A model generated the notes under the pieces. It had not been told where the DNA came from. It worked only from the letters and a program-made list of their open reading frames with translations, and did no database searches. From Streptomyces tauricus (GTDB lineage: Bacteria; Actinomycetota; Actinomycetes; Streptomycetales; Streptomycetaceae): a stretch of DNA of 64,000 nucleotides. The stretch spans positions 62,001 to 126,000 of the forward strand of contig NZ_BMVY01000004.1 of the NCBI RefSeq assembly GCF_014650955.1, written 5' to 3'. This document shows, one piece after another, positions 17,893 to 26,437 of the stretch. Position 1 is the stretch's first letter. Each line of letters starts with the position of its first letter. Made by a program: the position numbers and the translations under genes.

Positions 17893-18390
17893 TCAGTCGA
17901 CGGTCGGGCCGGCGATGCGCTCGACGCGCGGTGCGGCGAGCCGCGCGTAGTCGGCGCCGGAGATGACCAGGGAGCGGTCGAGACGGGCCGCGTTGAAGTA
18001 AAGGCGCGGCTGGGCCACGACGTCCGGGTCGGCGACGACTTCGAGGTCCGCGTCGAAGCTGAAGGGGAGGACGGTCCCGGGGACGGACCGGGCCAGGCGC
18101 TCCGCTGTCTCCGCGTCGCTGAATCCGGCGTAGCGGGCCGAGTAGAGCGTCTTGACCGCGGCCAGGTCCACGCGGCGGTCCCCGGGGACGACCGCGAGGA
18201 CGTTGCGGGTGGTCCTGCGGTCGACCTTCACCCGCAGCACGATGCACTTCGCGGCCTCGGACTCCGGGTGGCCGCGCAGGGCGCTGACCGCCTCGGTGCT
18301 TCCTTCCGGGGCGTGGTCGATGAGCTCGTAGTCGACGGCGGCGCTGTCCAGCAGGGTGATCAGACGCTGGTAGGTGTCGTGCTCGGGCAT
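17893..18390 (-). CDS. YbaK/ProX-type aminoacyl-tRNA deacylase
   Basis: A 165-aa protein with a single YbaK/aminoacyl-tRNA editing domain (DYELIDHAPEGSTEAVSALRG, AAKCIVLRVKV, VVPGDRRVDLAAVK, PGTVLPFSF). It is predicted to hydrolyse mischarged tRNA such as Cys- or Ala-tRNAPro in trans. The conserved Lys in AAKCIV is present. ATG 18390. Its start overlaps the 3' end of the upstream EamA gene by 31 nt on the same strand, so the two are probably co-transcribed. Substrate specificity within the family cannot be read from sequence. Confidence 0.88.
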   Translation of the reverse strand: MPEHDTYQRLITLLDSAAVDYELIDHAPEGSTEAVSALRGHPESEAAKCIVLRVKVDRRTTRNVLAVVPGDRRVDLAAVKTLYSARYAGFSDAETAERLARSVPGTVLPFSFDADLEVVADPDVVAQPRLYFNAARLDRSLVISGADYARLAAPRVERIAGPTVD

Positions 18391-19409
18391 GCGGGGTCCT
18401 CTGCGAGGGCTGGCGGGGTGGGCGTGGTCGTGACGTGCGGGTTCGCTGTGGCCGGGCGCGCAGTTCCCCGCGCCCCCGAAGGCGCGCTGCGCGCTGCCTT
18501 CAGCGCGTTCGACGGCGGCGCCTTCGTCGAGCGCGCTCGGTGGGCGCGTTCTATCGCCTGGCCCCAGTAGGTGCCGGCGACCAGCAGGGTTCCGCCCAGG
18601 GCCGTGAGCGGGGTGAAGTGGTCGCCTGCCAGGGCGATTCCCACCGCCGCGGCCCAGATCGGCTCGGTGCCCAGCAGAAGGCTGGCCCGGCTGGCCGAGG
18701 TGCGCTGGACGGCCCAGGTCTGTGCGAGGAAGGCGAACACGCTGCAGAACAGGGCGAGATAGAGCAGCTGGGCCCAGCCCGCCACGCCGACGTGCACGAG
18801 GGTGGGGAGGTCACCGGACGCGGGGATCAGGAACAGCACGGTGCCGACGAGGGTCTGCACGGTGGTCAGCCGCAGCGGCCGGACAGCGCGGCCCACGGCG
18901 AGCCGGCCGACGAGCGCGACATGCCCGGCGCGTATCACCGCGGCGCCGAGCATCAGCAGGTCGCCGAGGCGGGGCGCGTGGAAACCGTTGCCCGACATGA
19001 GGAGGCCGACGGCCAGCAGGCAGACGCCGGCGGCCGCGTAGAAGGCCGGGGGAAGGCCGCCGGTGCGGCCGGTGCGGTCCAGGAGAGGGGTGATCACGAT
19101 GGTCAGGCTGATGATGAGTCCCGCGTTGGCGGCGCTGGTGTGCGCGACGCCGTACGTCTCCACGACGAGGACGGCCGCCTGGGTGACGCCCAGGGGCAGC
19201 CCGAGCCGGATCTCGTCGCGGGTCCACGGGCCGGACTTGCGGTCGGCGGCGACCAGGCCGAGACAGGCGAGGGCGGACAGGGCGTACCGCGCGAACAGCA
19301 CCACCAGGACGGGCAGCACTGCGGTCGCCGTCTGGGCGGCCAGATAGCTGGAACCCCAGACGAGAGCGACAAGGAGGAGTACCGCATCGGTACGGCGGGC
19401 ATCGGGCAC
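18360..19409 (-). CDS. EamA/DMT-family transporter
   Basis: About 349 aa, with the ten-helix drug/metabolite transporter fold: two EamA repeats beginning AVLLLVALVWGSSYLAAQTAT and LGDLLMLGAAVIRAGHVALV. It probably exports a small metabolite across the membrane. Divergent from a LysR regulator that likely controls it. GTG 19409 is chosen because the first helix follows directly; the upstream ATG at 19451 adds 14 odd residues. The last 60 residues (after WGQAIERAHRAR) are a low-complexity tail. Part of it is encoded by the genome-wide 20-bp repeat at 18458, and it runs 31 nt into the YbaK gene. The natural stop may have been lost. Confidence 0.9.
   Translation of the reverse strand: MPDARRTDAVLLLVALVWGSSYLAAQTATAVLPVLVVLFARYALSALACLGLVAADRKSGPWTRDEIRLGLPLGVTQAAVLVVETYGVAHTSAANAGLIISLTIVITPLLDRTGRTGGLPPAFYAAAGVCLLAVGLLMSGNGFHAPRLGDLLMLGAAVIRAGHVALVGRLAVGRAVRPLRLTTVQTLVGTVLFLIPASGDLPTLVHVGVAGWAQLLYLALFCSVFAFLAQTWAVQRTSASRASLLLGTEPIWAAAVGIALAGDHFTPLTALGGTLLVAGTYWGQAIERAHRARSTKAPPSNALKAARSAPSGARGTARPATANPHVTTTPTPPALAEDPACPSTTPTSV
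18458..18476. repeat. GCGCAGTTCCCC element inside EamA 3' coding end
   Basis: A 19-nt match to the family of intergenic repeats lies within the open reading frame of the EamA transporter and encodes GARGTA in its tail. It is the only copy in the window inside a called coding sequence. Confidence 0.8.
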
Positions 19410-19454
19410 GCGCTCACCCTGCCCTGCCGCGACTCTGAAGCACAGAGCCAACTT

Positions 19455-19471
19455 CTAAAACGATCCTTTAG
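19455..19471. promoter_or_regulatory. candidate LysR-family operator
   Basis: CTAAA at 19455-19459 and TTTAG at 19467-19471 form an interrupted palindrome in the unusually AT-rich spot of the 115-bp divergent gap between the EamA and LysR genes. Position and symmetry suit a LysR regulator site controlling both promoters. Confidence 0.5.
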
Positions 19472-19524
19472 CATCACTACATCGGAGAGGGGGCGGGAAG
19501 AGGCGTGCGAGGAGGTCTGGTGAG

Positions 19525-20427
19525 ATGGACGAACGACAGCTGAGGATTCTGCGTGAGCTGGGGGAACTGGGCAGTGTCACCGCGGTCGCCGAGGCGCTGC
19601 TGGTGACGCCCTCGGCGATCTCCCAGCAACTGCGGCTGCTGCAACGCGCGATCCCCGTACCGCTCACCGAGCGCCAGGGGCGGCGGCTGGCCCTCACGGA
19701 CGCCGGGCAGGCCCTGGCCGGCGCGGCGATCGAGGTGGAGACGGCGCTGGAGCGCGCCCGGCACACCGTCGAGGAGTTCGTGGACCGGCCGGACGGCGAG
19801 GTGTCGGTGGCGGCCTTCCACAGCGGGGGTTCGGCGTTCTTCCCCTTGCTGCTCCGGGCACTGGCCGCACCCGGCAGCCCCCGCCTCTCCCTCGCCGACG
19901 CGGACGTGACGCAGGACGACTTCCCGCCGCTGACCCGGGAGTACGACCTGGTGCTCGCCCACCGCCTCGAACACACCCCCGGCTGGCCGAGTACCGTCAC
20001 CGCCACGACGCTGCTGCGCGAACCGCTCGACGTGGCCATGCCTGCGGACCATCCGCTGGCGGTCAAGCGCCGGCTCACCCCGCTCGACGTGGCCGACCAG
20101 CCGTGGATCACCGCGCACGACGGCTTCCCGGTGGTGGCCACGATCGACGCGATCGCCACGGCCGCGGGCCGTCGGCTGCGGCTGGTGCACCGCATCAACG
20201 AGTTCGCGGTGGTCGCCGAGGCGGTCGCCGCCGGCGGGGGCCTCGCGCTGATGCCCCGCTGGACGATGCGCCCGCACCCCGCCCTGGTCCTCAAACCCCT
20301 CACCGGAGTCCGAGCCCGCCGCCAGATCGACGCCCTGCACCGCCCCGAACGCACAGCCCGCAAAGCAGTACGCACGGTTCTCGCCGAGCTGCACCGGGCG
20401 GCCGACACGATCCGCGCCCAGGGCTGA
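19525..20427 (+). CDS. LysR-family transcriptional regulator
   Basis: A 300-aa regulator. An N-terminal winged helix-turn-helix (residues 1-60; QLRILRELGELGSVTAVAEA, TPSAISQQLRLLQ) precedes a periplasmic-binding-like effector domain (about 90-290; EVSVAAFHSGG). GGAGG at 19511-19515 precedes ATG 19525 by 9 nt. Divergently transcribed from the EamA exporter with an interrupted palindrome between them, so autoregulation and control of the exporter are likely. The effector is unknown. The 3' end abuts a single copy of the 20-bp repeat. Confidence 0.93.
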   Translation: MDERQLRILRELGELGSVTAVAEALLVTPSAISQQLRLLQRAIPVPLTERQGRRLALTDAGQALAGAAIEVETALERARHTVEEFVDRPDGEVSVAAFHSGGSAFFPLLLRALAAPGSPRLSLADADVTQDDFPPLTREYDLVLAHRLEHTPGWPSTVTATTLLREPLDVAMPADHPLAVKRRLTPLDVADQPWITAHDGFPVVATIDAIATAAGRRLRLVHRINEFAVVAEAVAAGGGLALMPRWTMRPHPALVLKPLTGVRARRQIDALHRPERTARKAVRTVLAELHRAADTIRAQG

Positions 20428-20442
20428 GAAGCCCCGCTTTCC

Positions 20443-20462
20443 AGGGGCGCGGGGAACTGCGC
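20443..20462. repeat. inverted-orientation GCGCAGTTCCCC element
   Basis: One perfect copy in inverse orientation lies in the 45-bp convergent gap between the LysR gene and the APH-fold gene. It may be the residue of a terminator. Confidence 0.85.
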
Positions 20463-20472
20463 AACGGGGCCG

Positions 20473-21342
20473 TCAGAACGGATACCACCGCACCGTCGCA
20501 TCCCCGTCCCGCAAGGACGCCACCCGCCGCTCGAACTCGGCGAGCGCCCGAGGATTGCTCGGCGCATGCTGCGCCACCCACGCACAACTCGCGGTCTCCC
20601 GCGCCCCGCGCAACACCCCGCACCCCTCCCACTCCCGCACATCCCACCCGTACGTCTGCGTGAACGTCTCGTACGCCGACGCGGGCAACCCGTACCGGTC
20701 CCGCGACAGGGCCAGCACGACCAGGTCGTGCTCCCGCAGGTCCGAGGAGAACGTCTCCAGGTCGACCAGGACAGGCCCGTCGGGCCCGACATGCACATTG
20801 CGGGGCAGCGCGTCGCCGTGGATCGGCCCCGGCGGCAGCGCCGGCGTGAGCGCGGCGGCAGCCGTGGCGAACCCGTCCCGCCGCTCCCGCAGGAACGCCG
20901 CGTCCGCCGGATCGATCACGTCCCCCGCGAGCCGCAGCCACCGCTCCACCCCGCCCAGCAGTTCCCGGCGCGGCAGCGCGAACGCCGGGGAGGGCAGAGC
21001 GTGCACCACCCGCAGCAGTTCGGCCAGATCACGCGGTTCGGCCGGGCGGACGGGGTCGGACAGCCGGTGCCACAGCGTCACCGGATGACCGGCGACGAAC
21101 CGCGCCTCGGGCTCGGCGGCCCGCACCGCCGGAACGCCCGCCTCGGCGAGCCAGAGCGCGACGGCCAGCTCGCGCCGCGCCCGGTCGAGGAGTTCGGTGT
21201 CACGGCCCACCTTGACCACCAGGTCACCGAGGGCGAAGACGGCGTTCTCGCCCAGCGCGAGCAGCACCGCGTCCCGGCCGTCCCGCCCGTTCGGGCCGAT
21301 CCGCGCCTCGGCGAGTACGTCCCGTGCCTGTGCCTCGTCCAT
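20473..21342 (-). CDS. APH-fold phosphotransferase family protein
   Basis: A 289-aa kinase-fold protein of the aminoglycoside phosphotransferase family. The ATP-binding lobe is seen at VFALGDLVVKVGRD. The catalytic loop PIHGDALPRNVHV and the metal-binding Asp in VLVDLETFSSDL are complete, so it should be an active small-molecule kinase, unlike the variant loop in the gene at 1268-2185. ATG 21342 is chosen. The frame stays open for another 237 codons upstream, but that part lies in the divergent promoter region and antisense to the sugar permease. Substrate unknown. Confidence 0.88.
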   Translation of the reverse strand: MDEAQARDVLAEARIGPNGRDGRDAVLLALGENAVFALGDLVVKVGRDTELLDRARRELAVALWLAEAGVPAVRAAEPEARFVAGHPVTLWHRLSDPVRPAEPRDLAELLRVVHALPSPAFALPRRELLGGVERWLRLAGDVIDPADAAFLRERRDGFATAAAALTPALPPGPIHGDALPRNVHVGPDGPVLVDLETFSSDLREHDLVVLALSRDRYGLPASAYETFTQTYGWDVREWEGCGVLRGARETASCAWVAQHAPSNPRALAEFERRVASLRDGDATVRWYPF

Positions 21343-21634
21343 CACTCGCCTTCCGTGAAGCCATAGGGAAGCCGTGGGGAAGCGACAGGGCAGCCGAAGG
21401 CGAAATCCCCGGCTCCCGCGTTTCCCGCGGTTCCCACACACGTCATCGCACGCCATTCTGCCCCGCGCCGTGCACACGACAGCACGCCGTCCGTCCCCCG
21501 GTGTCCCATCCGCACTGGTGGGGGCCGTCGGCCGGGCGCGCGTGCTGTCTTGACGCGGTGTCGCCGGATCACGACGATGACGGGGGCCACCGGGACGGCC
21601 AGATCGAGATGAACCGCTCAGAGGAGCCGATTCC

Positions 21635-22570
21635 GTGACATTGGCGACCGCAAGGAAGCGGTCAGTGAAGCCCTCACCGCGAGCCGGCGGGCCGGGCCGC
21701 CCCGTCGACCACGGCGCCTGGTTCCTGGTGCTGCCCGCGCTGATCCCGATCCTGGTGCTCAGCGTCGGCCCGCTGCTGTACGGCATCGCCCTGGCGTTCA
21801 CCGACGCGCAGTCGGGCCGGACCGAGCCCACGCAGTGGATCGGCACCCTCAACTTCCAGGACCTGCTGCACGACACCCTGTTCTGGGAGTCGTTCCGGAT
21901 CGGCCTGGTGTGGGCGGTCGGTGTGACCGTCCCGCAGTTCGTCCTCGCTCTCGGACTCGCCCTGCTCCTCAACGAGGAACTGCGGCTGCGCTGGCTGGCG
22001 CGGGCGCTCGCGATCATCCCGTGGGCGATGCCCGAGGTCGTGGTCGGCATCATGTGGCGGCTCGTCTACAACCCGGACGCGGGCATCCTCAACGAGACGA
22101 TCCGCGATCTGGGTCTCGGCGACGGGCGGGACTGGCTGTCGGGCCTCGCGACCGCGCTGCCCGCGGTGATCGTCGTCGGGATCTGGGCCGGTATGCCCCA
22201 GACGACGGTCGCCCTGCTCGCCGGACTGCAGAACACCCCGCGCGAACTCCACGAGGCGGCCGCCATGGACGGCGCGGGCGCCTGGCGCCGGTTCCGCACG
22301 GTCACCTGGCCCGCCCTGAAACCGGTCGCGCTCGCCATCACGGCGCTCAACTTCATCTGGAACTTCAACTCGTTCGCCCTGGTCTACGTGCTGACCAGCG
22401 GCGGACCCGGCGGCCGTACCCGGCTGCCGATGCTGTTCGCCTACGAAGAGGCCTTCCGTTACGGCCAGTTCGGCTACGCGGCGGCGATGGGATGCGTGAT
22501 GGTCGCGGTGATCTCGGTGATTCTCGCCGTCCACCTGGTCGGCCGGCTGCGGGGAGGCGAGGACGCGTGA
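21635..22570 (+). CDS. sugar ABC transporter permease (MalF-type, CUT1)
   Basis: A 311-aa integral membrane protein with about six helices (FLVLPALIPILVLSVGPLLYG, WAVGVTVPQFVLALGLALLL, ALPAVIVVGIWAGMPQ). It carries the EAA cytoplasmic loop EAAAMDGAGAWRRFRTV, which contacts the ATPase. It forms the heterodimeric channel of a carbohydrate importer with the next gene. GTG 21635 is preceded by GAGGAG. It overlaps the second permease by 4 nt (GTGA). No ATPase gene is present; CUT1 systems in streptomycetes commonly share the MsiK ATPase encoded elsewhere. Confidence 0.94.
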   Translation: MTLATARKRSVKPSPRAGGPGRPVDHGAWFLVLPALIPILVLSVGPLLYGIALAFTDAQSGRTEPTQWIGTLNFQDLLHDTLFWESFRIGLVWAVGVTVPQFVLALGLALLLNEELRLRWLARALAIIPWAMPEVVVGIMWRLVYNPDAGILNETIRDLGLGDGRDWLSGLATALPAVIVVGIWAGMPQTTVALLAGLQNTPRELHEAAAMDGAGAWRRFRTVTWPALKPVALAITALNFIWNFNSFALVYVLTSGGPGGRTRLPMLFAYEEAFRYGQFGYAAAMGCVMVAVISVILAVHLVGRLRGGEDA

Positions 22571-23400
22571 GGACGAGCAGAAGGGCCCGCGCGGGCCAGT
22601 ACGCGGCGCTCCTCGCGTATCTGGTCTTCCTCGCCTTCCCGTTCCTGTGGCTGATCTCCACCGCCTTCAAGCCGGCGCGCGAACTGGCCAGTCTGCATCC
22701 GACGTGGCTGCCCCAGGACCCGACCCTGGACAACTTCCGGCAGGCCTTCGACGAACAGCCGCTGCTGCGGGCCGCGTTGAACTCCCTGGTCGCGGCGCTC
22801 GGCGCGGCCGTGATCGCCGTACTGATCGCCACCCCGATGGCGTACGTCATGGCCCGGCACCGCACCCGGCTCGCGAAGGCGGCCACCGGGTGGGTGGTCG
22901 TCAGCCAGGCGTTCCCGTTCGTCCTGGTGATCATCCCGTTGTTCCTCGTCCTGAAGAACCTGCACCTGATCAACTCCGTGGCCGGGCTGGTCATGGTCTA
23001 CGTGGTGTGGGCCCTGCCGTTCGCGCTCTGGATGCTCGTGGGGTACGTACGGGCCGTGCCGGCCGAGATGGAGGAGGCCGCCGCGGTCGACGGAGCCGGC
23101 AAGGTGCGCACGCTGGTCTCGATCACCGCGCCGCTCCTCGCGCCGGGCATCGTGGCCACGGCCCTGTTCGCGTTCATCAGCGCGTGGAACGAGTTCTTCT
23201 TCGCGCTGGTGCTGCTCAAGACCCCGGAGAAGCAGACCTTGCCCGTCGTCCTGACCCACTTCCTCGGCGCGGAGGGCGTGGCGGACCTCGGCCCGCTGGC
23301 CGCCGCCGCGTTCCTGGCGACCATCCCGTCGCTGGTCGTCTTCGCGCTCATCCAGAAACGGATCACGGGCGGGATGCTCGCGGGGGCGGTGAAGAGCTGA
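22567..23400 (+). CDS. sugar ABC transporter permease (MalG-type, CUT1)
   Basis: A 277-aa second permease with six helices and the EAA motif EEAAAVDGAGKVRTLVSI. Start GTG 22567 overlaps the stop of the first permease (GTGA), and its own stop overlaps the start of the lipoprotein (TGATG), so the three are translationally coupled. The longer open frame back to 21835 is only antisense or out-of-frame reading of the first permease. The substrate is not determinable from the permease. Confidence 0.94.
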   Translation: MRTSRRARAGQYAALLAYLVFLAFPFLWLISTAFKPARELASLHPTWLPQDPTLDNFRQAFDEQPLLRAALNSLVAALGAAVIAVLIATPMAYVMARHRTRLAKAATGWVVVSQAFPFVLVIIPLFLVLKNLHLINSVAGLVMVYVVWALPFALWMLVGYVRAVPAEMEEAAAVDGAGKVRTLVSITAPLLAPGIVATALFAFISAWNEFFFALVLLKTPEKQTLPVVLTHFLGAEGVADLGPLAAAAFLATIPSLVVFALIQKRITGGMLAGAVKS

Positions 23401-24776
23401 TGCGGACGAGCTCGCTCAGGGGATCGCGATCGCTCACCGGATCGCGTACGAGGTGGATCGCCGCGCTGGTCGCGGGGCTGCTGGTCGTCGCGGGTGCCGG
23501 CTGCTCCGGTGACGGGGGCGGCTCCGAGGACGGCCGGATCACGCTCCGCTTCCAGTCGCTGGCCTGGCAGAAGGAGTCCGTCGACGCCAACAAGGAACTC
23601 GTACGGGAGTGGAACGCCGCGCATCCGGACGTCAGGGTCGAGTACGTACAGGGGTCCTGGGACAGCGTCCACGACCAGTTGCTCACGTCGTTCGAGGGCG
23701 GTGAGGCGCCGGACATCATCCACGACGCCTCGGACGACCTCGCGGACTTCGCGTACGGCGGGTATCTCGCGGATCTGCGCGGGCTGCTGTCCGAGCGGCT
23801 CACGTCCGACATCCCGGGGCGGAGCTGGGAGACGACGACGTTCGGGGACGGGATCTACGGTGTGCCGTTCCTCCAGGAGCCCCGGGTCCTGATCGCCAAC
23901 GCCAAGTGGCTCAAGGAGTCGGGGGAACGGATCCCCACGCCCGAAAAGCCGTGGAGCTGGGACGAGTTCAGGAGGATCACCGACCGACTGAGCGGCGGGG
24001 GCGGGAAAGGGGACGGGAAGTACGGGGTGGCCTGGCCGCTCAAGGAGCCCGTCTCGGCCACGCTCAACCTGTCGTTGTCGACCGGCGGGCAGTTGTTCCA
24101 CCGCGGAGCCGACGGCAAGGTGCGGATCCGGTTCGACGAGGGTGACGAGGTCGTGCCGCGCACGATCCACGACCAGGTCAACCTCGACGGGAGCGCGTCG
24201 GGTTCGACGCTCGGCAGCGGTGGCTCCGACACGCTGCCCGGCTTCTTCGGCGGCAAGTACGCGATGGTTCCGCTCGGGTTCTCCTATCGGCAGCAGATTG
24301 TGCAGCAGGCGCCGAAGGGGTTCGAGTGGCAGGTGCTGCCCGCGCCTGCGGGGGCCGGGACCGGGGCCGAGGCCGGAGCCGGGACCGACGGGCTCACCCA
24401 GGGGGTGAGTCCGCAGACGCTGTCCGTCGCCGAGGACAGCCCGCACAAGGAGGAGGCCGCGGCCTTCATCGACTTCCTGCTCCGGCCGCCGAACATGGTG
24501 CGGCTCGCGCTGGGGGACTGGATGCTGCCGACCGGGACGGAGGCGCTGCGGGATCCGGCGCTGCGGAGCGAGAAGGACGGCTGGGCCGTGGGGGCCGCGC
24601 TCGCCGGGGCGCTGCGGTCGGCGCCCGCGCAGTCCGTGCGGGGGTATCCGGAGTGGAAGGACAAGGTGGCGACGCCCGCCTACCAGGAGTACTACAGCGG
24701 GGCTATCGGGATGGGGGAGCTGCGGCGGCGGCTGGTGAAGGACGGGAACCTGGTGCTGGCGCGGTACCAGCGGTGA
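23400..24776 (+). CDS. extracellular sugar-binding lipoprotein (CUT1)
   Basis: A 458-aa solute-binding protein with a lipoprotein signal (WIAALVAGLLVVAGAGC lipobox), anchored outside the membrane. The fold signature is family-1 sugar binding (ITLRFQSLAWQKESV, APDIIHDASDDLADFAYGGY, YGVPFLQEPRVLIANAKWL). It delivers a carbohydrate to the two permeases encoded just upstream. It starts at ATG 23400, overlapping the permease stop. A Gly/Lys-rich loop near residue 205 and an Ala/Gly-rich segment near 320 are probably surface insertions. The ligand is unknown. No LacI regulator is adjacent. Confidence 0.92.
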   Translation: MRTSSLRGSRSLTGSRTRWIAALVAGLLVVAGAGCSGDGGGSEDGRITLRFQSLAWQKESVDANKELVREWNAAHPDVRVEYVQGSWDSVHDQLLTSFEGGEAPDIIHDASDDLADFAYGGYLADLRGLLSERLTSDIPGRSWETTTFGDGIYGVPFLQEPRVLIANAKWLKESGERIPTPEKPWSWDEFRRITDRLSGGGGKGDGKYGVAWPLKEPVSATLNLSLSTGGQLFHRGADGKVRIRFDEGDEVVPRTIHDQVNLDGSASGSTLGSGGSDTLPGFFGGKYAMVPLGFSYRQQIVQQAPKGFEWQVLPAPAGAGTGAEAGAGTDGLTQGVSPQTLSVAEDSPHKEEAAAFIDFLLRPPNMVRLALGDWMLPTGTEALRDPALRSEKDGWAVGAALAGALRSAPAQSVRGYPEWKDKVATPAYQEYYSGAIGMGELRRRLVKDGNLVLARYQR

Positions 24777-24824
24777 CGGTTCGTCCCCCCTCGGCGGGGT
24801 GATGCGGGTCCGTTGAGGCTGGGT

Positions 24825-24844
24825 GCGCAGTTCCCCGCGCCCCT
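24825..24844. repeat. GCGCAGTTCCCC element within a direct repeat
   Basis: One copy of the 20-bp element lies downstream of the lipoprotein gene. A flanking stretch starting TGCGGGTCCG and ending GGCTGGGTGCGC occurs twice (about 24803-24828 and 24866-24891) with two mismatches, so the element sits between the arms of a direct duplication. Confidence 0.75.
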
Positions 24845-24913
24845 AAAAGCCGGTGGGTCGTGGGGTGCGGGTCCGCTGGGGCTGGGTGCGCCGTCGTGGG
24901 TTTATTAGCTTGT

Positions 24914-24927
24914 ACGAGACGTCTCGT
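24914..24927. promoter_or_regulatory. 14-bp palindromic operator upstream of mgt
   Basis: ACGAGACGTCTCGT at 24914-24927 is a perfect palindrome, followed directly by another CTCGTT half-like sequence. It lies 17 bp upstream of the glycosyltransferase ATG in an AT-rich promoter stretch. Size and symmetry suit a TetR-family repressor, but no TetR gene is adjacent. Confidence 0.65.
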
Positions 24928-24944
24928 CTCGTTAAGGTCGGTGC

Positions 24945-26171
24945 ATGACCACCCCACACCCCGCCCACATCGCCATGTTCTCCATCGCCGCCCATGGGCA
25001 TGTGAACCCGAGCCTCGAAGTGATCCGGGAGCTCGTCGCCCGCGGGCATCGGGTCACGTACGCCATTCCGCCCGTCTTCGCCGACAAGGTCGCGGAGACC
25101 GGTGCCGAACCCAAGCTCTGGACCTCGACCCTGCCGTCGCCCGACGACGACCCGAGCGCCTGGGGGGACACACTCCTGGACAACGTGGAGCCCTTCCTCG
25201 CGGACGCCATTCAGGCGCTCCCGCAGCTCATCGACGCCTACGAGGGCGACGAGCCGGACCTCGTGCTGCACGACATCGCCTCGTACCCGGCCCGCGTCCT
25301 CGCCCACCGCTGGGGCGTCCCCGCCGTCTCGCTCTCCCCGAACCTCGTCGCCTGGGAGGGGTACGAGAAGGAGGTCGCCGAGCCCATGTGGGCGGAGCCG
25401 AAGAAGACCGAGCGCGGGCAGGCGTACTACGCGCGCTTCCAGGCCTGGCTGGACGAGAACGGGATCGACCAGGACCCCGACTCCTTCGGCGGCCGGCCCG
25501 CCCGCTCCCTCGTCCTCATCCCCAAGGCCCTCCAGCCGAACGCCGACCGGGTCGACGAGTCCGTGTACACGTTCGTCGGTGCCTGCCAGGGCGACCGTGC
25601 CGCCCAGGGGGAGTGGCGGCGGCCCGACGGCGCCGAGCGCGTCGCCCTGGTGTCCCTGGGGTCCGCCTTCACCAAGCAGCCCGCCTTCTACCGCGCGTGC
25701 GTGAAGGCGTTCGGCGCGCTGTCCGGCTGGCATCTGGTGCTCCAGATCGGCAAGCACGTCGACCCGGCCGAACTCGGCGAGCTCCCGGCGAACGTGGAAG
25801 TCCACGACTGGGTCCCGCAGCTCGCGATCCTCAAGCAGGCCGACGTCTTCGTCACCCACGCCGGCGCGGGCGGCAGCCAGGAGGGGATGGCGACCGCCAC
25901 ACCGATGGTCTGCGTACCGCAGGCCGTCGACCAGTTCGGCAACGCGGACGTGCTCCAGGCGCTCGGAGTCGCCCGCCATCTGCCCATGGAAGAGGTCACC
26001 GCCGACACTCTGCGCGAGGCCGTTCTGGCGATCGCCGACGACCCGGAAGTGGCGCGGAAACTCGAAGTCGTCCAGGCCGAGATGGCGGCCGAGGGGGGAA
26101 CTCGCCGTGCCGCGGATTTGATCGAGGCGGAAATTCCCGCAGGGCGCGACACAGCACGCCAGGGCGCATAA
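24945..26171 (+). CDS. mgt: macrolide-inactivating glycosyltransferase (OleD/Mgt-like)
   Basis: A 408-aa GT1 glycosyltransferase very similar to the streptomycete Mgt/OleD enzymes, which transfer glucose from UDP-glucose to macrolides and other phenolic or alcohol acceptors. Evidence: the N-terminal acceptor domain opens [19 protein letters not shown] with the catalytic His; [15 protein letters not shown] follows; the C-terminal donor domain contains [20 protein letters not shown] and [10 protein letters not shown]. It is cytoplasmic and usually a self-resistance or detoxification enzyme. It starts at ATG 24945. A 14-bp palindrome lies in the promoter. No biosynthetic macrolide genes are nearby, so it is probably a stand-alone resistance gene. 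Confidence 0.93.
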   Translation: MTTPHPAHIAMFSIAAHGHVNPSLEVIRELVARGHRVTYAIPPVFADKVAETGAEPKLWTSTLPSPDDDPSAWGDTLLDNVEPFLADAIQALPQLIDAYEGDEPDLVLHDIASYPARVLAHRWGVPAVSLSPNLVAWEGYEKEVAEPMWAEPKKTERGQAYYARFQAWLDENGIDQDPDSFGGRPARSLVLIPKALQPNADRVDESVYTFVGACQGDRAAQGEWRRPDGAERVALVSLGSAFTKQPAFYRACVKAFGALSGWHLVLQIGKHVDPAELGELPANVEVHDWVPQLAILKQADVFVTHAGAGGSQEGMATATPMVCVPQAVDQFGNADVLQALGVARHLPMEEVTADTLREAVLAIADDPEVARKLEVVQAEMAAEGGTRRAADLIEAEIPAGRDTARQGA

Positions 26172-26196
26172 GGCCTGGTCAGGTCACTGTCAGCGA

Positions 26197-26215
26197 ACCC
26201 GGAATTCCCCCGGGT
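26197..26215 (+). terminator. hairpin after mgt
   Basis: ACCCGG at 26197-26202 pairs with CCGGGT at 26210-26215 around AATTCCC, 26 nt after the mgt stop. A short but well placed terminator candidate. Confidence 0.45.
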
Positions 26216-26437
26216 CACGGTTCCACGTAATTGGTGAAGCCATGGCGCACTTTGTATAACGGGAAGGTCATTCGATAACGCTCGGGTAACGCAGGGTCTG
26301 TCCTGTCGGGTCATGGATCGGGTTGCTGAGTTCGACCCCTGACCCCCGCAGAAGGTTGCACGGGCATCTTCTTGTTCTTTTCCCGAACAGGTTCTTAGCG
26401 TGAGGTGAACTCGATACGAACTCTGGGAAGTTGACCT

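Noticed and set aside
21343..22053. 237-codon upstream extension of the APH-fold gene at 20473-21342
   Set aside because: It runs through the divergent promoter region and antisense to the first permease gene, which is clearly coding.
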